From positions 2,470,001 to 2,534,000 of the forward strand of contig NZ_OY782495.1 in NCBI RefSeq assembly GCF_963677715.1: DNA of 64,000 bases. The letters are read 5' to 3'. The position numbers were made by a program, and so were the translations under genes. This DNA is from an uncultured Bacteroides sp. (lineage in GTDB: Bacteria; Bacteroidota; Bacteroidia; Bacteroidales; Bacteroidaceae). Positions 8,518-16,904 of this stretch are shown here, in pieces; positions within the stretch are counted from its first letter, which is position 1; each line of letters opens with the position of its first letter. The notes under the pieces were generated by a model that did no database searches, was not told where the DNA came from, and saw nothing but the letters and a program-made list of their open reading frames with translations.

Positions 8518-11500
8518 TTACTTTTTTAGCTTTTGCAATCTGCTTTCAATCATTTCTTTTATGTCATCTTCAGCATGATAGTTTTGTTGTAAACTCAACA
8601 AATACTGTCGTGCATCAAGTTTTTTGTCCATAGCCACATACACATCCGACAGGAGGATGAAACTACGTGCAAGCCAATATGTGTGAGGAGTGCTTTGCTC
8701 TATAAAACCTAATAATTCTTTTTCGGAGGCATGATAATCTTTTGTTTCATATAAATATTGGGCTACAAGATATTTTGCTTCAGCTCCATACACGTTGCGG
8801 GTGTCTTTAGCCAAAACTTTAAGATCAACCATCGCATTTTTATCAGCATGTTGGTTTATGTATGCTTTGGCGCGATAGTAGGTCGTTTCATTTATTAATT
8901 CGGGACTTAGTTTAGGCTCTGTTAATAGATCGGTAGCCGCATGTATCGTTTCAGCATCATTGTGGGTAAAATAGGCACAACGCAGTATGCCTGTCTGAGC
9001 CAGCAGACGATTCTCTGCGGTTGATGTTTTTTCTTTTAATTGTTTATACAAAGGAAGTGCGTCCGTGAATTTTTGTTGCTTAAATAATACTTCTGTTCGC
9101 ATAACGAGTGTCTCTTCTGAAAAACGATTGTCCGGATACTCCAGCAATTGGGCAGAATGTAAGAGCACTATGTCGTCATTATTTTGCTCTCGTCCTATTA
9201 AGCAAAGATAATAATGTGCATTTTGCTTAAACGCACCGTCCGGAAAAGTCTGGAGATATTTATTAAAACTTTCTTTGGCCTGCTCCACTTTACCACGCAT
9301 GTATATCTTTTCTGCTGCGGTATAGGTCAGCGAATCTTGTTCATTGGTATCGAAATGGATATCTCCGGGCAAGGAAGAAATTAAGGCGGCAAATTCATCT
9401 ACACGATTTGTGTCTATGTAAATGGACTTCAGGTCGCGAAGTGCAAGGCGAGCCTCCTCGCTACCGGGGTATTGGGTAGCCACATCTTTGTAAGCTTCAA
9501 TAGCCTGGTCGTATTTCCCGTCTTGATAGTACAATAAGCCCGTTTCAGCGGAAGCTTTTCTACTTACCGGACTTTCCGGATACTTTTTGACTAACTCCTT
9601 AAGAGTCGCAATTGCCTGATCATTATTGTTCATTTGCACATACGAACGCCCTTTTTCGTAAAGTGCATTTATTACATAGGGCGAAGAAGGATACTTCTCA
9701 ATTAATTTATTTAATAAGGTGATTTTTCCGGTATACTCTTTTTGCAGCCCGGATACTAGTGCTTGCTGATAAAGCGAATAATCCCCCGAAGAAGCTTGCA
9801 TGCCTTCAGCTTGTGAATAATACCGTGCTGCCGCATTAAAGTTGCGAGCCTGGAAATTGCAATCACCGATACGATTATAGGCATCTGCTATTGTTGCCTT
9901 ATTTCCTCCTTTTTCAAGCTCTACATATTTTAATAACCAATTTTCTGCTTGAGAATAGTTCTTTTGTTGAAAATAAGTGTACCCTAAATTATAGTGAGCC
10001 AATGCATACATCTCATTGTTGGGCTGTTGCGTTAAAGCCAGGTAATCATTAAAATTGCGGGCTGCATCTTGAATCTTACTTAGGCGGTAGTAGGTTTCTC
10101 CGCGCCAGTAGCTGGCATCTGCTTTTGTCTGGCGATTGTATTGGCCAATGGTAATTGACCGGGTAAAATAGTCTAGGGCTTGTTCGAAAGACGCATTGGC
10201 GAACATTTGTGTACCTAATTGGAATAATATTTTTTGCTTGGCCTCCATAATCGGTACCCCCGGATTCGTTATACGCTCAATTGATTTAAGAGCGGCCTCA
10301 TAGCTATGCGTATTCATATATACTTCTACCAAATAGCTATTAATCTTTTCTGTGTAAGCTGAATTTGGAAATTCGTTTAGAAATGTTTCAAAGGCGTTCA
10401 CTGACTCACCGAAAGCCGAAAAAGAGGTTTCGCGTATACACAAAGCATAATTGTAAGCAGCTTGTTCCTTTACCTTCATATCTGCATTGGATGTAGCTGC
10501 TTGTTCAAATGCCATACGAGCATTGTTCTTTTCGGCTAACTGAAGGTAAGAGAGTCCCATGTGTAAATAGGCATTTTGTGTCAAGGCATCATTTACATTA
10601 GTGACTTCACCTAATGTGGATGATGCTTTTGAGAATACACCGGTGTGGTAGTAAGATAAGCCCAATGTGTATAATGCATCTCTTCTTGGACTTGTCTCTG
10701 CACTCAGATAGCTTTCAAAAGCTTTGATCGCTTCCTTATATTGTTCGTCATGATAATATACTTCTCCTAAAATACGGTGCATTTCTGCTGCATATTGGTC
10801 TTGAGAAGATACTGCAAGATAGCTTTGAGCCAATTTTTGAGCTTCTGCATATTGTTTTTTTATGAGATAAATCTCTGCAGCATAATAGGGTGATAGGGCT
10901 TTATATTTAGGGCTGTTCTGCAACTCTAAAAAGCCGCTTAATGCGTCATCATACCGCTTTTCGGTATAGCGGATGTAAGAAAGAAAATAAGTACAATCTT
11001 CCTGATATTTTGGGCTGGTGTTTTTTAATGTTTTAAACCAGATTGCCGCTTTCTTGATATCTCCCGTTTTTAAGTAACTAAAGGCGAGGCGATATGTCAT
11101 GTCGTCTCTTTCGTCGTTAGCTAGCAGATCGAGATGTGAAGAGTTGAAAAGTGCTAGCGCCTCATCATATTTTTCTTCAAAGAAGTAAGTTGAAGCAATT
11201 AATGCATAAATGCGGTTAGCATGAGGCGAATCCGGATATTTGTCCAAGTATTCTCTTAACAGAGCCGTACTATTGCGATCTTTTAACTCGTAGAAAGCAC
11301 ACACCAACATGTATTTAGCCTCTTGAGCGGATTCACTTTCGGGCTTTTGCCTTAAAAAGAATTGAAGTGGTGGTATGGCTGCAGCGTAACTTTTCTCGGC
11401 AAAAAGTTCTTTCCCTTGATTATATAAGCGAGAAGGGGAAGATATCTCTCCATTGGTTTGTGCCCAAAGAATGGCTGGGATGAAACATATAAAAGCGCAT

Positions 11501-11526
11501 ATAAATCGTAAGATATTCTTTTTCAT
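8518..11526 (-). CDS. Large exported TPR-repeat protein
   Basis: A 1002-residue protein with a signal peptide (MKKNILRFICAFICFIPAILWAQ) followed almost entirely by tetratricopeptide repeats, seen as recurrent Y..A...Y...P segments such as AQEAKYMLVCAFYEL, YAAEMHRILGEVYY and YALAHYNLGYTYFQ. TPR arrays are protein-interaction scaffolds, and the signal peptide places this one in the periplasm. It is the first gene of a two-gene unit with the barrel protein downstream, suggesting it serves as the barrel's periplasmic partner. A TATTTTTG -7 motif at 11549-11542 precedes it. Exact function is unknown. Confidence 0.85.
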   Translation of the reverse strand: MKKNILRFICAFICFIPAILWAQTNGEISSPSRLYNQGKELFAEKSYAAAIPPLQFFLRQKPESESAQEAKYMLVCAFYELKDRNSTALLREYLDKYPDSPHANRIYALIASTYFFEEKYDEALALFNSSHLDLLANDERDDMTYRLAFSYLKTGDIKKAAIWFKTLKNTSPKYQEDCTYFLSYIRYTEKRYDDALSGFLELQNSPKYKALSPYYAAEIYLIKKQYAEAQKLAQSYLAVSSQDQYAAEMHRILGEVYYHDEQYKEAIKAFESYLSAETSPRRDALYTLGLSYYHTGVFSKASSTLGEVTNVNDALTQNAYLHMGLSYLQLAEKNNARMAFEQAATSNADMKVKEQAAYNYALCIRETSFSAFGESVNAFETFLNEFPNSAYTEKINSYLVEVYMNTHSYEAALKSIERITNPGVPIMEAKQKILFQLGTQMFANASFEQALDYFTRSITIGQYNRQTKADASYWRGETYYRLSKIQDAARNFNDYLALTQQPNNEMYALAHYNLGYTYFQQKNYSQAENWLLKYVELEKGGNKATIADAYNRIGDCNFQARNFNAAARYYSQAEGMQASSGDYSLYQQALVSGLQKEYTGKITLLNKLIEKYPSSPYVINALYEKGRSYVQMNNNDQAIATLKELVKKYPESPVSRKASAETGLLYYQDGKYDQAIEAYKDVATQYPGSEEARLALRDLKSIYIDTNRVDEFAALISSLPGDIHFDTNEQDSLTYTAAEKIYMRGKVEQAKESFNKYLQTFPDGAFKQNAHYYLCLIGREQNNDDIVLLHSAQLLEYPDNRFSEETLVMRTEVLFKQQKFTDALPLYKQLKEKTSTAENRLLAQTGILRCAYFTHNDAETIHAATDLLTEPKLSPELINETTYYRAKAYINQHADKNAMVDLKVLAKDTRNVYGAEAKYLVAQYLYETKDYHASEKELLGFIEQSTPHTYWLARSFILLSDVYVAMDKKLDARQYLLSLQQNYHAEDDIKEMIESRLQKLKK

Positions 11527-11541
11527 AATTAGACATTTTTA

Positions 11542-11549
11542 CAAAAATA
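11542..11549 (-). promoter_or_regulatory. -7 box of the TPR/barrel unit
   Basis: TATTTTTG on the minus strand about 16 bp upstream of the TPR gene start matches TAnnTTTG. Confidence 0.4.
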
Positions 11550-11648
11550 CTTGTTTTTAATGATTCTACAGTAGATAAAATGTAGTTTCACAGTCTTTAA
11601 CTAGATTTTGCGGCCACTCCATTTTTATTGGGGGCCAAAAACATTTGT

Positions 11649-12170
11649 TTATTGTTGTGCCAAAAACATTGTTAGGCCCTTACGAACAGAACTTAGTCCG
11701 AATAGTTCAGGTTTGATGTTGCTAAGCGGCACGAAAAATGAGTCTGCAACATCATCCATTGCATTGAAATGGCTTGTGTCTGCCACTTTACAGAAAAAGA
11801 AAGCATCAAGAGTATGTACTTTAAAATCTGAATAAAGATATAGGTTGGGTAAGGAAAATAAATAGCGCACTTCTTGAACTATCAATCCGGTTTCTTCATG
11901 TACTTCACGAATAACTCCTTCTTCGGCTGTTTCATTCATATCTACAAATCCACCGGGGAGGTCGAGAGAACCTTTAGCCGGTTCTTTAGCCCGTTTACAA
12001 ACGAGTAGTTCTTCCTTTTCATTGAGAATAAAAGCAACGGTGGCGGAAGAGGGATTAAAATAATACACGAATCCGCAATGAATGCATTTTTTGGATTTTT
12101 CATTATTTATAATGAATTGCGACGAACCGCATTTAGGGCAGTATTCAAACTGTGTTAGAGGGTGTTCCAT
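11649..12170 (-). CDS. Nudix hydrolase with N-terminal zinc ribbon
   Basis: A 173-residue protein. The N-terminus holds a Cys4 zinc ribbon (Cys 11, 14, 29, 32; CPKCG ... CIHCG) and the core contains a complete Nudix box from Gly 74 to Leu 96, with the pattern GX5EX7REVHEETGL all satisfied. Zinc-ribbon Nudix enzymes resemble NudC-type NADH pyrophosphatases and cleave nucleoside diphosphates linked to another group; the substrate cannot be told from sequence. ATG 12170 (MEHPLTQFEYCPKCG) is preferred over an opening 19 codons upstream, whose added residues are not Nudix-like. Confidence 0.9.
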   Translation of the reverse strand: MEHPLTQFEYCPKCGSSQFIINNEKSKKCIHCGFVYYFNPSSATVAFILNEKEELLVCKRAKEPAKGSLDLPGGFVDMNETAEEGVIREVHEETGLIVQEVRYLFSLPNLYLYSDFKVHTLDAFFFCKVADTSHFNAMDDVADSFFVPLSNIKPELFGLSSVRKGLTMFLAQQ

Positions 12171-12289
12171 ATAACTATAACTGTCTTTATGTAAAAGCAA
12201 AGGTAACAAAAAATATATGTTTCGCACAAGCAGGCCATTTTTATAAGATATATCTCTTATATTCGTATTGGAAATGCAATTAATGAAAC

Positions 12290-12979
12290 ATGAAAAAATG
12301 GATCAACTCTTTTTTTGCTCTTCTCTTCCCGCGTTGCTGCGTGGTTTGTGATAGACCTCTATCTGACGGTGAAGAGTCTTTATGCATTATGTGCAATATG
12401 AATATGCCTCGTACCGGTTATCATCTTATTCCGGATAATCCTACCGAACGCCTGTTTTGGGGCAGGATTCCTCTTGAACGAGCTACTTCTTTTTTCTTTT
12501 ATTCTAAAGGAAGTGATTTCAGACATATTCTATACAGCTTAAAATACAAGGGAAATAAAGAATTGGGCGAGGTAATGGGGCGTTTCATGGCAAGAGAATT
12601 ATTGGATAGTGGCTTTTTTGAAGGAATGGACGTTATTATACCCGTTCCTTTGCATCCGTCAAAGAAAGCGAAGAGGGGTTATAATCAGAGTGAATGGATT
12701 GCCAGGGGGATAGCTTCAGTTACGACTTTACCTATTGATATTGTTTCGGTAGTACGGAAAGTAAATACTGATACGCAAACACGAAAATCAGCTTTCGAGC
12801 GATGGGAGAATGTAAATGGGATCTTTGAGCTTCAGGGAGCTAATCATTTTGAAGGGAAGCACATTCTGATCATCGATGATGTGCTGACTACCGGAGCTAC
12901 AACTGTAGCGTGTGCTGCTTCTTTCAATGGAATTCCCGCTGTGCGGATCAGTGTGCTTACGTTGGCTGTTGCCGAGTAA
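12290..12979 (+). CDS. ComF family phosphoribosyltransferase-fold protein
   Basis: A 229-residue ComF-like protein. The N-terminus has a small zinc-finger region (CCVVCDRPL, CIMC; Cys near 16-35), and the C-terminal half is a type I phosphoribosyltransferase fold with the PRPP-binding motif ILIIDDVLTTGATT near residue 190-203. ComF proteins are linked to DNA uptake and to recombination or replication restart in other bacteria, but the biochemical role in Bacteroides is not settled. It stands alone with a terminator right after the stop codon. Confidence 0.9.
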   Translation: MKKWINSFFALLFPRCCVVCDRPLSDGEESLCIMCNMNMPRTGYHLIPDNPTERLFWGRIPLERATSFFFYSKGSDFRHILYSLKYKGNKELGEVMGRFMARELLDSGFFEGMDVIIPVPLHPSKKAKRGYNQSEWIARGIASVTTLPIDIVSVVRKVNTDTQTRKSAFERWENVNGIFELQGANHFEGKHILIIDDVLTTGATTVACAASFNGIPAVRISVLTLAVAE

Positions 12980-12983
12980 TAAA

Positions 12984-13020
12984 AAAAGGTTTGCCAACTG
13001 ATGATTGACAAACCTTTTTT
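12984..13020 (+). terminator. Intrinsic terminator of comF-like gene
   Basis: The stem AGGTTTG/CAAACCT (12987-12993 with 13009-13015) is extended by three further pairs after one mismatch and followed by six T. An A run on the other side suggests it can also stop the tRNA-Asn transcript coming from the minus strand. Confidence 0.85.
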
Positions 13021-13022
13021 AG

Positions 13023-13096
13023 CTCTTCGAGTAGGACTTGAACCTACGACCCTCTGATTAACAGTCAGATGCTCTAACCAACTGAGCTATCGAAGA
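13023..13096 (-). tRNA. tRNA-Asn (GTT), second in tandem
   Basis: A 74 nt tRNA read on the minus strand. The acceptor stem TCTTCGA/TCGAAGA, anticodon loop CTGTTAA (anticodon GTT) and T-loop GTTCAAGTC are all intact. CCA is not encoded, as usual in Bacteroides. Confidence 0.97.
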
Positions 13097-13119
13097 ATGT
13101 AACAATTGAATCTTTTTAG

Positions 13120-13193
13120 CTCTTCGAGTAGGACTTGAACCTACGACCCTCTGATTAACAGTCAGATGCTCTAACCGACTGAGCTATCGAAGA
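13120..13193 (-). tRNA. tRNA-Asn (GTT), first in tandem
   Basis: A near-identical copy of the neighbouring tRNA-Asn, offset by 97 bp. The two differ at one D-loop base (GGTTAG versus CGGTTAG context). Anticodon GTT, acceptor stem TCTTCGA/TCGAAGA, no encoded CCA. Probably co-transcribed with its copy from a promoter at about 13245-13215. Confidence 0.97.
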
Positions 13194-13214
13194 ATGTTTT
13201 TATCAATTGCGATG

Positions 13215-13253
13215 CAAAAGTAATAGGATATTTTGAAATATGCAATATCTTTG
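13215..13253. promoter_or_regulatory. Divergent promoters for tRNA-Asn pair and pfkB-family gene
   Basis: On the minus strand TTG (13245-13243) and TACTTTTG (13222-13215) are 20 bp apart and face the tRNA genes. On the plus strand TATCTTTG (13246-13253) faces the sugar-kinase gene. The minus -33 element abuts the plus -7 box, so the two promoters are packed back to back. Confidence 0.6.
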
Positions 13254-13269
13254 CAAAAAAAAGATTGAA

Positions 13270-14250
13270 ATGGACAAAATAATAGGATTAGGCAATGCCC
13301 TTGTAGACGTGCTTGCCACCCTAAACGATGATACAATTCTTGCTGAAATGGAATTACCCAAAGGCAGCATGCAGCTTATTGATGATACTAAATTACAGAT
13401 GATTAACGAACGCTTTAGTCGGATGAAAACCCATCTGGCTACTGGTGGCTGTACCGGCAATGCTATTCTCGGTCTGGCTTGTCTGGGTGCTGATACGGGT
13501 TTCATAGGTAAAGTAGGCAATGATACTTATGGCGATTTTTATAGAGAAAATTTACTCAAGAACGGAATAGAGCAAAAATTACTGACTTGTAGTCTTCCTT
13601 CCGGGGTTGCCTCTACTTTTATTTCTCCTGACGGAGAACGGACATTTGGCACTTATCTTGGTGCTGCTTCTACTCTAATGGCCGAAGATCTCTCTCTGGA
13701 TATGTTCAAAGGCTATACTTATTTTCTTATTGAAGGATACCTTGTACAAAATCATGATATGATTTTGCGTGGCATTGAATTGGCCAAAGAAGCCGGTTTG
13801 CAGATTTGCCTTGATATGGCAAGCTATAATATTGTAGAGAATGATCTTGATTTTTTCTCTCTATTGGTTAACAGGTATGTTGATATTCTGTTTGCTAATG
13901 AGGAAGAAGCCAAAGCTTTTACCGGGAAAGAACCGGAGGAGGCGTTGGCAATAATAGCTAAGATGTGTAGCATCGCTGTCGTTAAATTAGGTGCTCGCGG
14001 ATCTTATGTGCGTAAAGGCACAGAAGAGGTGAGAGTCACCGCATTGCCTGTTGCTAAGGTCATTGATACAACGGGTGCCGGAGATTATTTTGCCGCTGGC
14101 TTTTTATATGGACTGACTTGTGGTTATTCACTGGAGAAATGTGCTAAAATAGGTTCGGTTCTTTCAGGAAATGTTATTCAGATTATAGGAACGACCCTAT
14201 CTAAAGCTCAGTGGGATGAAATAAAGTTAAATATTAGTGAGATTTTATAG
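13270..14250 (+). CDS. PfkB family sugar/nucleoside kinase
   Basis: A 326-residue ribokinase-fold kinase. It has the PfkB signature 1 region (ATGGCTGNAILGLACLG, residues about 58-74) and the signature 2/anion hole DTTGAGDYFAAGFLYG near residue 267-282 with the catalytic Asp. Bacteroidetes members of this group are often labelled adenosine kinase, but the substrate is not certain from sequence. The ORF could be read from an ATG at 13240, but that ATG lies before the -7 box TATCTTTG (13246-13253), so it cannot be in the mRNA; MDKIIGLGNALVD at 13270 is the start. Confidence 0.9.
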   Translation: MDKIIGLGNALVDVLATLNDDTILAEMELPKGSMQLIDDTKLQMINERFSRMKTHLATGGCTGNAILGLACLGADTGFIGKVGNDTYGDFYRENLLKNGIEQKLLTCSLPSGVASTFISPDGERTFGTYLGAASTLMAEDLSLDMFKGYTYFLIEGYLVQNHDMILRGIELAKEAGLQICLDMASYNIVENDLDFFSLLVNRYVDILFANEEEAKAFTGKEPEEALAIIAKMCSIAVVKLGARGSYVRKGTEEVRVTALPVAKVIDTTGAGDYFAAGFLYGLTCGYSLEKCAKIGSVLSGNVIQIIGTTLSKAQWDEIKLNISEIL

Positions 14251-14342
14251 AAGTTGAGTGGTTTAATCGTTAATTTGTTCAATCGCATTTTATCCTGATC
14301 TTATGTGGGTTGCGGTTTTATAATCAACACATTAATTCTATT

Positions 14343-16019
14343 ATGAAAAGATTTTTAAATAGACGTACTATTCTTTTGCTGATAGTTGTTCTGGCTGTTG
14401 GGGTGTTCTTCGGCTTCAGAAGCAGTGACAATCGCAATTTCCAGTTGGCTAAGAATATGGAGATATTCAATGCTATCGTTAAAGAACTTGATATGTTTTA
14501 TGTAGATACGATAGACCCCAATAAAACGGTTCGCGAAGGAATCGACGACATGTTGATGTCTCTGGACCCGTATACCAATTATTTTCCTGAAGAAGATCAG
14601 AGTGAATTGGAACAAATGATTAATGGCTCTTATGGAGGCATCGGTTCTGTTATCACTTACGATCAAAAACGGAAGCGATCTCTGATTGCAGAACCTTATG
14701 AAGGAATGCCTGCTGCACAGGCGGGATTGAAAGTTGGGGATGTGTTGATGGAAATAGACGGTAAAGATTTGGCCGGTAAAAACAGCACGGAAGTGAGCGA
14801 AATGCTTAAAGGGCAGGCGGGCACTAGTTTTGCTCTTACAGTAGAGCGTCCGGGTGTTAAGAAACCGCTTCTTTTCAATATCGTGCGTAAATCGATTCAG
14901 TTGCCTACTGTTCCATATTATGGCTTAGCAAGTAATAAAGTGGGCTATATAAACCTGAGTAGTTTTTCCGGTAATCCCTCCAAAGAATTTAAACAAGCTT
15001 TTCTGGATTTGAAGAAGAATAAAGGAATTTCTTCGCTTGTGATTGACTTACGTGGCAACGGAGGAGGTTTACTCGATGAGGCTGTAGAAATAGCGAATTT
15101 CTTTGTGCCTCGTGGAAAAACAATCGTTGTTACAAAAGGAAAAATTAAGCAGGCCAGCAATACTTATAAAACTCTCAGAGAGCCTTTGGATACGGAAATT
15201 CCTATTGTGGTACTTGTAAATAGCGGTACAGCCTCTTCTTCCGAAATATTGGCCGGTTCCCTGCAAGATCTTGATCGGGCTGTTATTATTGGTAACCGTA
15301 CTTTCGGAAAAGGCTTGGTTCAGGTTCCTCGTTCGTTGCCTTATGGAGGGACATTGAAAGTAACTACTTCTAAATACTATATACCTAGTGGGAGGTGTGT
15401 TCAGGCTATTGATTATAAACATAGGAATGAAGATGGCAGCGTGGCTCGTATGCCGGATAGCCTGACTACGGTGTTTCATACGGCAGACGGACGTGAAGTG
15501 CGCGATGGTGGCGGAATTACACCCGATATAGAAATGGAACAAAAGAAATTACCTAATATTCTTTTCTATTTGATGAATGATAATCTTATCTTTAACTATG
15601 CAACCAGTTATTGCTTAAAGCACCCTACAATAGCTTCGCCGGATAAATTTACTTTAACGGATAATGATTATGCTGATTTTAAAACAATGGTAGGGACTTC
15701 GGATTTTAAATACGATCAACAAAGCGAGAAAGTGTTTAAAGCATTGAAGGAAGCTGCCGAGTTTGAAGGCTATATGGATGGAGCTTCTGCCGAGTTCAAG
15801 GCTTTAGAAAAGAAGCTGACTCATAATCTGGATCGTGATTTAGATTATTTCTCTAAAGACATTAAGAACATGATATCTGTGGAAATCGTTAAGCGATACT
15901 ATTATCAAAAGGGCAGTATTATACAGCAATTAAAAGATGATGATGATTTGCAACAGGCTATCAAGGTATTGAATAATCCGGCAAAATACAAAGAGATTCT
16001 AACTCCGTCTAAGAAATAG
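14343..16019 (+). CDS. S41 family C-terminal processing peptidase (PDZ protease)
   Basis: A 558-residue periplasmic protease of the CtpA/Tsp type. A single N-terminal membrane segment (residues about 8-25) anchors it; a PDZ domain follows at about 95-175 (YGGIGSVITYDQ ... GLKVGDVLMEIDGK). The S41 catalytic core has the nucleophile in NSGTASSSEILAG near residue 297 and the general-base Lys in TFGKGLVQ near residue 322. It trims C-termini of envelope proteins. ATG 14343 (MKRFLNRRT) is taken over an opening 11 codons earlier because the signal anchor then starts normally. The next gene follows after 45 bp. Confidence 0.93.
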   Translation: MKRFLNRRTILLLIVVLAVGVFFGFRSSDNRNFQLAKNMEIFNAIVKELDMFYVDTIDPNKTVREGIDDMLMSLDPYTNYFPEEDQSELEQMINGSYGGIGSVITYDQKRKRSLIAEPYEGMPAAQAGLKVGDVLMEIDGKDLAGKNSTEVSEMLKGQAGTSFALTVERPGVKKPLLFNIVRKSIQLPTVPYYGLASNKVGYINLSSFSGNPSKEFKQAFLDLKKNKGISSLVIDLRGNGGGLLDEAVEIANFFVPRGKTIVVTKGKIKQASNTYKTLREPLDTEIPIVVLVNSGTASSSEILAGSLQDLDRAVIIGNRTFGKGLVQVPRSLPYGGTLKVTTSKYYIPSGRCVQAIDYKHRNEDGSVARMPDSLTTVFHTADGREVRDGGGITPDIEMEQKKLPNILFYLMNDNLIFNYATSYCLKHPTIASPDKFTLTDNDYADFKTMVGTSDFKYDQQSEKVFKALKEAAEFEGYMDGASAEFKALEKKLTHNLDRDLDYFSKDIKNMISVEIVKRYYYQKGSIIQQLKDDDDLQQAIKVLNNPAKYKEILTPSKK

Positions 16020-16064
16020 AATATGCAATAAATAGCTTACGAACTACTGATAAATAAAAGATCG

Positions 16065-16838
16065 ATGAAAAAGTTAATTATTTTATGTGGTTTTTTCTTG
16101 TTGAGTTTTTACGCGCTGGCACAAGGAGAATATGAAAAGAAAGTATTTATATCTTCTGCCGGTGATTCGTTGAACTATAGGTTGCTTCGTCCTGAGGTTC
16201 TGAAGTCGGGAAAGAAATATCCCGTAGTATTGTTTTTGCACGGTTCGGGCGAACGTGGCAATGATAATGAGAAGCAACTTACGCATGGTTGCCGAATGTT
16301 TCAAAATCCGGTGAACAGAGAGAAATATCCGGCTTTTGTATTATGTCCTCAGTGTCCATTGACCGGCTATTGGGGATATTCTTCACGTCCCGTATCTTTT
16401 CTGCCTTCAGAAATGCCGGCTTCAACAGAAGAATTGACTCCTGTTTTTCGTAGCGTGAAAGAGTTGCTCGATACTTATCTTGCTATGCCTCAGGTAGATA
16501 AGAGTCGTATTTATATTATCGGACTTTCAATGGGAGGAATGGGAACGTATGATTTGGTCTGTCGTTTTCCTGAAATATTTGCGGCGGCAGTACCTATTTG
16601 CGGTACGGTAAATCCATTGCGACTGAAAAGTGCGAAAAACGTTAGTTTCCGTATCTTTCATGGTGACAGCGACGATGTTGTTCCGGTTGAAGGCTCTCGT
16701 GAAGCATATAAGGCATTAAAAGCCTGCGGAGCTAAGGTAGAATATATAGAGTTTCCCGGTTGCAATCATGGAAGTTGGAACCCGGCTTTCAATTATCCCG
16801 ATTTTATGAGTTGGCTCTTTAGCCAAAGAAAGAAATAA
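16065..16838 (+). CDS. Secreted alpha/beta-hydrolase (prolyl-oligopeptidase/esterase type)
   Basis: A 257-residue hydrolase with a signal peptide (MKKLIILCGFFLLSFYALAQ). The oxyanion region FLHGSGERGNDN and the nucleophile elbow GLSMGGMGTYDL (Ser near residue 150) are clear; Asp in FHGDSDDVVPVEGS and His in GCNHGSW near residue 237 complete the triad. It belongs to the dienelactone-hydrolase/phospholipase-like group often seen as carbohydrate or feruloyl esterases in Bacteroidetes, but no glycan locus adjoins it here. It may be read through from the protease gene upstream and is closed by a strong terminator. Confidence 0.85.
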   Translation: MKKLIILCGFFLLSFYALAQGEYEKKVFISSAGDSLNYRLLRPEVLKSGKKYPVVLFLHGSGERGNDNEKQLTHGCRMFQNPVNREKYPAFVLCPQCPLTGYWGYSSRPVSFLPSEMPASTEELTPVFRSVKELLDTYLAMPQVDKSRIYIIGLSMGGMGTYDLVCRFPEIFAAAVPICGTVNPLRLKSAKNVSFRIFHGDSDDVVPVEGSREAYKALKACGAKVEYIEFPGCNHGSWNPAFNYPDFMSWLFSQRKK

Positions 16839-16844
16839 GTTTTA

Positions 16845-16891
16845 AACCGAACATCCCCCTCCTTTCAAGAGAAAGAGGGGGATGTTCGGTT
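16845..16891. terminator. Strong bidirectional terminator hairpin
   Basis: A perfect 17 bp inverted repeat (arms 16845-16861 and 16875-16891; core ACATCCCCCTC/GAGGGGGATGT) with a 13 nt loop separates the convergent esterase and ispG genes. T-rich flanks exist on both sides but are not long. Confidence 0.8.
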
Positions 16892-16904
16892 ATTATAGCT
16901 TTAG

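Noticed and set aside
13240..13269. Upstream ATG extending the PfkB kinase by 10 residues
   Set aside because: The -7 promoter box lies downstream of that ATG, so it would not be transcribed.
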